Assembly (NCBI GenBank): GCA_025928435.1
Contig: JAICJM010000126.1
Span: forward strand, 1 to 11,095
Length of the DNA stretch: 11,095 nt
Source: Thermoleophilia bacterium
Lineage (GTDB): Bacteria > Actinomycetota > Thermoleophilia > Gaiellales > JAICJC01
Reading direction: 5' to 3'
Shown: in pieces, positions 6,914 to 11,095 of the stretch
How positions within the stretch are numbered: the stretch's first letter is position 1
Layout: each line of letters opens with the position of its first letter
The notes under the pieces: generated by a model
Seen by the model: only the letters and a program-made list of their open reading frames with translations
Databases searched by the model: none
Told to the model about the DNA's origin: nothing
Made by a program: the position numbers and the translations under genes

Positions 6914-8454
6914 TCGAGACGCAGGTGCTGGTCGTCGGGGGCGGCGCGACCGGCGTGGGCGTCGCCCGCGACGCGGCGCTGCGGGGGCTGCGCGTGGTGC
7001 TCGCCGAGCGCCGCGACCTGGCCGAGGGGACGACCGGCCGCTTCCACGGGCTCCTGCATTCCGGCGCCCGATACGCGGTCAGGGATCCGGGATCGGCCCG
7101 CGAGTGCATCGCGGAGAACCGCATCCTGCGCCGGATCGCGTCCGGCTGCATCGAGGACACCGGCGGCCTCTTCGTGTGCGCGCCGGGAGACGACCCGGCG
7201 TTCGGCGACCGGTTCCTGGCCGCGTGCGGCGACGCCGGCGTCGAGGCCGAGGAGATCGGCCCGGGCGAGGCGCTGCGCCGCGAGCCGCGGCTCAACCCCG
7301 GCATCGCGCGCGCCTTCTCGGTGCCGGACGCCGCCGTCGACACCTGGCGGCTCGTGGGCGCCTGCGCGGACGACGTCGAGCGCCGCGGCGGGGCCGTCCT
7401 GCGCCACCACGACGTCGTCGGCCTGATCGTCGAGGGTGACGCCGTCCGCGGCGCACGGCTGCGCGACGCGCGCACGGGCGCGGAGGCCGAGGTACGGGCG
7501 GATGTCACCGTCAACGCGACCGGCGCATGGGCCGGGCAGGTGGCCGCGATGGCCGGCTGCGACGTCCACGTGCACGGCGGCCGCGGCGTCATGGTGGCCC
7601 TGAACCACCGGCTGACGCATTCGGTCGTCAACCGGTGCCGCATGCCGACCGACGCCGACATCCTGGTGCCCGCCCACACCGTGTCTGTGCTCGGGACGAC
7701 CGACGTCCGAACCGGCGACCCGGACGACACCCGCATCCCGCCCGAGGAGGTGCGAGCGCTGCTCGACGAGGGCGCCGAGATGGTGCCGGACATCCGCCGA
7801 GCGCGGGCGCTGCGGGCGTGGGCCGGCATCCGCCCGCTGTACGGCGAGCGCGAGTCCGCGACGGGGACGCGCGGGATGAGCCGCGGCTTCACGCTGCTCG
7901 ACCATCGCGAGCGCGACGGCGTGGCCGGGCTCCTCACCATCACGGGCGGCAAGCTGACGACGTTCCGGCTGATGGCCGAGGTGGCGGTCGACGCGGCCTG
8001 CGCCCACCTCGGCGTCGATGCGCCCTGCCGCACAGCCGCCGAGCCGCTGCCGGGATCCGAGGACGGCCGCCCCCAGGCCGTGACCGAGCGGCTGGCCGAG
8101 CGGGAGGGGAGCCTCCACGACGAGCTGCTCGTGTGCGAGTGCGAGCTCGTCACGCGCGCGACGCTGCTCGGGGCGGCCGCGGCCCGCCCGGCGGCGAGCC
8201 TGGACGACCTGCGCCGGGCCACGCGGCTGGGGATGGGGCCGTGCCAGGGCGGCTTCTGCATCCCCCGGGCGGCCGGGGTGCTCGTCGGGGCCGGGGCCAT
8301 GGACGCGGCCGCCGCGAACGCCGCCGTCCGCGCGTTCGTCGCCGAGCGGTGGAAGGGCGTGTGGCCCGTGCTCGAGGGCAGCCAGGCGCGCCAGATGCGG
8401 CTCGACGACTGGATGCTCCACGGCGCCCTCGACGTCGACCACCTGCCGGGATGA
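6910..8454 (+). CDS. glpA: Glycerol-3-phosphate dehydrogenase subunit A (anaerobic-type, FAD, BFD-like Fe-S domain)
   Basis: This is the catalytic subunit of the three-part quinone-linked dehydrogenase that oxidises glycerol-3-phosphate to dihydroxyacetone phosphate. The 514 residues compare with about 540 in E. coli GlpA. The FAD-binding [21 protein letters not shown] (residues about 6-26) and the GlpA/GlpD hallmark [15 protein letters not shown] are clear, as are WAGIRPLY and [15 protein letters not shown]. What separates it from single-chain GlpD is the C-terminal BFD-like [2Fe-2S] domain, with four cysteines, C409-x-C411 (VCECE) and C445-x4-C450 (GPCQGGFC). Translation starts at GTG 6910, overlapping the glpK stop, with GAGG four bases upstream, so coupling is likely. 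The adjacency of glpB and glpC supports the subunit call over GlpD. Confidence 0.95.
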   Translation: MIETQVLVVGGGATGVGVARDAALRGLRVVLAERRDLAEGTTGRFHGLLHSGARYAVRDPGSARECIAENRILRRIASGCIEDTGGLFVCAPGDDPAFGDRFLAACGDAGVEAEEIGPGEALRREPRLNPGIARAFSVPDAAVDTWRLVGACADDVERRGGAVLRHHDVVGLIVEGDAVRGARLRDARTGAEAEVRADVTVNATGAWAGQVAAMAGCDVHVHGGRGVMVALNHRLTHSVVNRCRMPTDADILVPAHTVSVLGTTDVRTGDPDDTRIPPEEVRALLDEGAEMVPDIRRARALRAWAGIRPLYGERESATGTRGMSRGFTLLDHRERDGVAGLLTITGGKLTTFRLMAEVAVDAACAHLGVDAPCRTAAEPLPGSEDGRPQAVTERLAEREGSLHDELLVCECELVTRATLLGAAAARPAASLDDLRRATRLGMGPCQGGFCIPRAAGVLVGAGAMDAAAANAAVRAFVAERWKGVWPVLEGSQARQMRLDDWMLHGALDVDHLPG

Positions 8455-9692
8455 GCAGGGTGTTGGTCGTCGGCGCCGGGCTCTCGGGCCTCGCCTGCGC
8501 GGTGCGGCTGGCCGACGGCGGGGTGCCGGTCACGGTGATCGCAACCGGCGCCGGGTCGCTGGGGCTCGGGGGCGCGACCATCGACCTGCTCGGCTACGGG
8601 CCGGAGCTCGTGCCGCGGCCGCTGGACGCGCTGAACGGGCTGCCGGGGGAGCATCCGTACTCGCTGCTCGGCCGCGACCGGGTCGCCGCGGCGCTCGGGT
8701 GGCTCGCCGAGCGGCTCCCGGCCCTCGGCCTGCGCGGCGACGGGGCCGAGAACCTGCTCCTCGCCACCGCCGTCGGCGCGGTGCGCCCGACCGCGGTCGC
8801 GCCCGCCGCGATCTCGGCCGGCGACCTCCGATCCGGGGGGCGGGTGGTGTTCGCCGGCGTGCGGCCACTGCGCGACTTCTTCCCGGCGCTCGTGGCCGCG
8901 AACGTGGCCGCCTCGTCCGCGGTGCGCGTCGAGACGGGCGCGGCCGAGGCGGACGTCGAGATCCGCGGCGACGGAGACGCCTCGCCGGTCGCGCTGGCCC
9001 GGGCGCTCGAGCTGCCGGACGAGCGGGCGCGGGTGACGGCCGCACTGCGAGCCGCGATCGGCGACGCCGGCGGCGCCCGGGTCGGCCTGCCCGCCGCGCT
9101 CGGCCTCGACCGGCACGCCGAGGTGGCCGCGGCCGTCTCCGACGCGCTCGGCGCCGAGGTGTTCGAGGTGCCGACGGCCCCACCCTCGGTGCCCGGCATC
9201 CGGCTCTACCGCGCCCTGACCGCGGAGCTGCGCCGGCGCGAGACGCGCCTGATCGTGGGCGCGACCGCGGCCGGCGGGGCGCGCGACGGCGACCGGCTGG
9301 CCGCCCTCGAGGTACAGGTCTCCGGCCGTAGCCGCACGTTCCCGGCGGAGGTCGTCGTGCTCGCGACGGGGGGCCTTGCGGCCGGCGGGCTCGAGCTTGG
9401 CCGCGACGGCTTGCGCGAGCCGGTGCTCGCGCTCCCGGTCGCCGGTGACCCGGGCGGCGAGCGCTACGACCCCGACGCCTTCCGCGAGGGCCCGGCCGAC
9501 CGGGCCGGCATCCGGGTCGACGCCCGGATGCGCCCGCTCCGGCCCGACGGCGGCGTCGTCCATCCCAACGTCCACGCGGTCGGCGCGCTCGTGGCCGGTG
9601 CCGCGCCGTGGCGGGAGCTGTCCGGCAACGGCCTGGCGCTGGCGACCGGCCTCGCTGCCGCCGACGCGATCCTGGAGGAGCGGGCCGCGTGA
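8451..9692 (+). CDS. glpB: Glycerol-3-phosphate dehydrogenase subunit B (flavoprotein)
   Basis: This is the second subunit of the GlpABC complex, a flavoprotein thought to relay electrons between GlpA and the Fe-S subunit GlpC. The 413 residues match E. coli GlpB (419). The N-terminal dinucleotide fold VLVVGAGLSGLACAVRLADGG (about 4-24) and the following GGATIDLLGY are typical. AEVVVLATGGLAAGG (about 300-314) is the second flavin-contacting strand. The end, NVHAVGALVAG, followed by SGNGLALATGLAAAD, is the terminal FAD/FMN-fold helix seen in this family. Overall it is more divergent from well-studied GlpB than GlpA or GlpC are from theirs, so position between them helps the call. The ATG overlaps the glpA stop as ATGA, and no strong Shine-Dalgarno sequence is seen, so it probably depends on coupled translation. 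Confidence 0.9.
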   Translation: MSRVLVVGAGLSGLACAVRLADGGVPVTVIATGAGSLGLGGATIDLLGYGPELVPRPLDALNGLPGEHPYSLLGRDRVAAALGWLAERLPALGLRGDGAENLLLATAVGAVRPTAVAPAAISAGDLRSGGRVVFAGVRPLRDFFPALVAANVAASSAVRVETGAAEADVEIRGDGDASPVALARALELPDERARVTAALRAAIGDAGGARVGLPAALGLDRHAEVAAAVSDALGAEVFEVPTAPPSVPGIRLYRALTAELRRRETRLIVGATAAGGARDGDRLAALEVQVSGRSRTFPAEVVVLATGGLAAGGLELGRDGLREPVLALPVAGDPGGERYDPDAFREGPADRAGIRVDARMRPLRPDGGVVHPNVHAVGALVAGAAPWRELSGNGLALATGLAAADAILEERAA

Positions 9693-10906
9693 GCGCCGAC
9701 ATCCGCGCATCGCTGGACAGCTGCCTGAAGTGCACGATCTGCGAGACGTTCTGCCCCGTGTCGGCGGCCACGCCGCTCTTCCCGGGACCCAAGTACGCCG
9801 GTCCCCAGGGCGAGCGCTTCCGCGCGCCGGGGACGAGCGTCGACGCCTCGCTCGATTACTGCTCGGGGTGCGGGATCTGCACCCAGGTGTGCCCGCAGGG
9901 CGTCCACATCGCCGAGATCAATGCCCGCGCCCGCGCCCAGATGCGCGCGGAGCGGGGGATGCCGCTGCGCGACCGGCTGATCGCCCGGCCGGCGCTGCTC
10001 GGCCGCCTCGCCCGGCCCGTCGCGCCGGTCGCGAACGCGGTCCTGCGTAGGCGGCCCGCCCGGCGCGCCGCCGAGGCGGCGCTCGGCATCCACCGCGACG
10101 CGGCGCTGCCCTCGTTCGCGTTCCGCACGCTCGGGGCGCGGGCGCGGGCTCGGGCGCGGCGGCGGCCGGGGCCGGCCGCCGCGACCCGCAGCGTCGTCTA
10201 CTTCCACGGCTGCGCGGCCAACTACAACGAGCCCGGCGTCGGCATGATGGCGATCGAGGTGCTCGAGCACAACGGGTTCGAGGTGATCGTGCCGCCGCAG
10301 AGCTGCTGCGGCCTTCCGCTGCAGTCGAACGGCAGCTTCGGGCCGGCCCGCGACCACGTGCGCGCGCTCGTCGCCCGGCTCGCGCCGTACGCCCACGAGG
10401 GGCACACCATCGTCGCCAGCTCGACCAGCTGCGGCCTGATGCTGAAGCGGGAAGCGCGCGAGATCCTGGGCATCGACGACCCCGACCTGGCGCTCGTGGG
10501 CGAGCGCGTGTTCGACATCTGCGAGCTCCTCCGCGACCTCCTCGACGCGGGCGAGCTGCGCACGGACATGCGGCCGCTGGGGCTGCGCGTCCCCTACCAC
10601 CAGCCCTGCCAGGGGCGCGGGCACGGCTTCGGCAAGCCCGCCCTCGACCTGCTGCGGCTGATCCCCCGGCTCGAGGTGATCGAGGTCGAGCGGGAGTGCT
10701 GCGGCGTCGCCGGCACCTACGGCCTGAAGCGGGAGAAGTACCCGATCGCGATGCAGGTCGGCGCGGGCCTCTTCGCCGACATCGCGTCCGCGCGCGCGGA
10801 CTGCACGGCCTGCGACTCGGAAACGTGCCGCTGGCACATCGCGAAGGCGACGGGAGTCCCCGCCGTCCACCCGGTCGAGCTGCTGCACCGGGCGTACGGC
10901 CTCTGA
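9689..10906 (+). CDS. glpC: Glycerol-3-phosphate dehydrogenase subunit C (Fe-S, CCG-domain membrane-linking subunit)
   Basis: GlpC carries electrons from GlpAB to menaquinone or ubiquinone and tethers the complex to the membrane. The 405 residues match E. coli GlpC (396). Two [4Fe-4S] ferredoxin motifs are complete: C12-x2-C15-x2-C18-x3-C22-P and C58-x2-C61-x2-C64-x3-C68-P. An arginine-rich, low-complexity linker (about 98-165) leads into two CCG (cysteine-rich) domains. The first contains YFHGCAAN (C175), SCCGLP (C206-C207) and STSCGLML. The second contains YHQPCQ, ECCGVAGTYG and a final TACDSETC. These are heterodisulfide-reductase-like domains. No membrane-spanning helix is seen, as in other GlpC proteins, so attachment is peripheral. 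Translation starts at GTG 9689, overlapping the glpB stop (GTGA), with a strong GGAGGAG eight bases upstream at 9674-9680. It is the last gene of the operon. Confidence 0.95.
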   Translation: MSADIRASLDSCLKCTICETFCPVSAATPLFPGPKYAGPQGERFRAPGTSVDASLDYCSGCGICTQVCPQGVHIAEINARARAQMRAERGMPLRDRLIARPALLGRLARPVAPVANAVLRRRPARRAAEAALGIHRDAALPSFAFRTLGARARARARRRPGPAAATRSVVYFHGCAANYNEPGVGMMAIEVLEHNGFEVIVPPQSCCGLPLQSNGSFGPARDHVRALVARLAPYAHEGHTIVASSTSCGLMLKREAREILGIDDPDLALVGERVFDICELLRDLLDAGELRTDMRPLGLRVPYHQPCQGRGHGFGKPALDLLRLIPRLEVIEVERECCGVAGTYGLKREKYPIAMQVGAGLFADIASARADCTACDSETCRWHIAKATGVPAVHPVELLHRAYGL

Positions 10907-10912
10907 CGTCCG

Positions 10913-10933
10913 CTCCGCGGAGGGCGCCGGCGC
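10913..10933. repeat. Two adjacent GC-rich palindromes after glpC
   Basis: CTCCGCGGAG (10913-10922) and GCGCCGGCGC (10924-10933) are perfect 10-base palindromes placed one base apart, just after the glpC stop. They could form small stems at the 3' end of the glp transcript, but they have no true loop and no T-run follows. A terminator role is only a guess. The bases from here to about 10980 show no gene. Confidence 0.3.
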
Positions 10934-10983
10934 TCGGCGGGGCTTGCCGCAATGGGGGAGACCCTGACGGGTGAACGACAGTT

Positions 10984-11051
10984 GGCGTCGTTTGCATGTG
11001 TCATTTGCGGTTCCCTGACACTCTCACGACGCCTCGTCACCCACGTGTGAC
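10984..11051. repeat. Nested inverted repeat plus adjacent dyad with TGTCA/TGACA boxes
   Basis: The outer arms GGCGTCGT (10984-10991) and ACGACGCC (11026-11033) pair perfectly over 8 bases. Inside them, GTGTCA (10998-11003) and TGACAC (11016-11021) pair over 6 bases around a 12-base loop. Right after this, GTCAC (11036-11040) and GTGAC (11047-11051) form another dyad, with CACGTG at 11043-11048 in its centre. As RNA this would be a long stem with one internal loop. As DNA it would be clustered operator half-sites. It lies beyond glpC and before whatever gene follows the window. Base composition here is clearly more AT-rich than in the coding sequence, which favours a regulatory region. Confidence 0.55.
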
Positions 11052-11095
11052 ATCTCCGCCGCCACACTCATCGATACCGATGGATGCCCTTCCGA

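Noticed and set aside
6910..8454. Single-subunit aerobic GlpD
   Set aside because: The C-terminal four-cysteine BFD-like domain and the directly following glpB and glpC genes identify it as GlpA.
6879..9710. Minus-strand open frame opposite glpA and glpB
   Set aside because: It is rich in Arg, Ala, Pro and Ser without domain features, as expected opposite high-GC codons, and the plus strand carries intact enzymes.
10913..10950. Rho-independent terminator after glpC
   Set aside because: The palindromes there are GC-rich but lack proper loops and any T-run, so I list them only as repeats.
1..11095. tRNA, rRNA, CRISPR array, insertion sequence or phage elements
   Set aside because: I saw no regular spaced repeats, transposase or integrase motifs, or cloverleaf-like sequences in the non-coding gaps.

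Overview
The window is very GC-rich and uses GTG as well as ATG starts. Its gene content (HxlR regulator, NarL-type histidine kinase, PgsA, quinone-linked GlpABC) fits a high-GC actinobacterium, possibly a deep-branching class. The lineage cannot be fixed from this sequence alone. High GC leaves long open frames opposite most genes; I treat these as shadows.

Layout. Positions 1-765 (+) hold the 3' part of a decayed flavin monoamine oxidase gene, which has a one-base frameshift and apparently lacks an internal block. Its stop shares a CTAG with the stop of a convergent membrane histidine kinase (762-2240, -). Just upstream of the kinase on the same strand is a small HxlR-type regulator (2259-2585, -). 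It is divergent from a DsbA-like oxidoreductase carrying a C-terminal extension (2697-3653, +). The gap between them holds an inverted repeat, CTTAC-N9-GTAAG, that could be the regulator's operator. Next come an NAD(P)-binding epimerase/reductase (3710-4720, -) and a PgsA phosphatidylglycerophosphate synthase (4717-5283, -), joined by an ATGA overlap.

Divergent from pgsA lies the main functional unit, a four-gene glycerol catabolic operon glpK-glpA-glpB-glpC (5411-10906, +). Each gene overlaps the next by exactly 4 bases. GlpK phosphorylates glycerol. The three GlpABC subunits should oxidise glycerol-3-phosphate to dihydroxyacetone phosphate, passing electrons through flavin and Fe-S centres to membrane quinone. 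PgsA, transcribed away from the same gap, consumes the glycerol-3-phosphate that GlpK makes. No glycerol facilitator and no glp regulator are present.

The last 190 bases contain no gene that I recognise. They carry a nested inverted repeat (10984-11033) followed by a second repeat (11036-11051), built from TGTCA/TGACA-type boxes. This may be a promoter/operator region for a gene outside the window, or a structured RNA. I see no clearly new multi-gene system here. The best leads are the intact GlpABC route, the HxlR-thioredoxin-fold pair, the decayed amine oxidase and the 3' repeat cluster.
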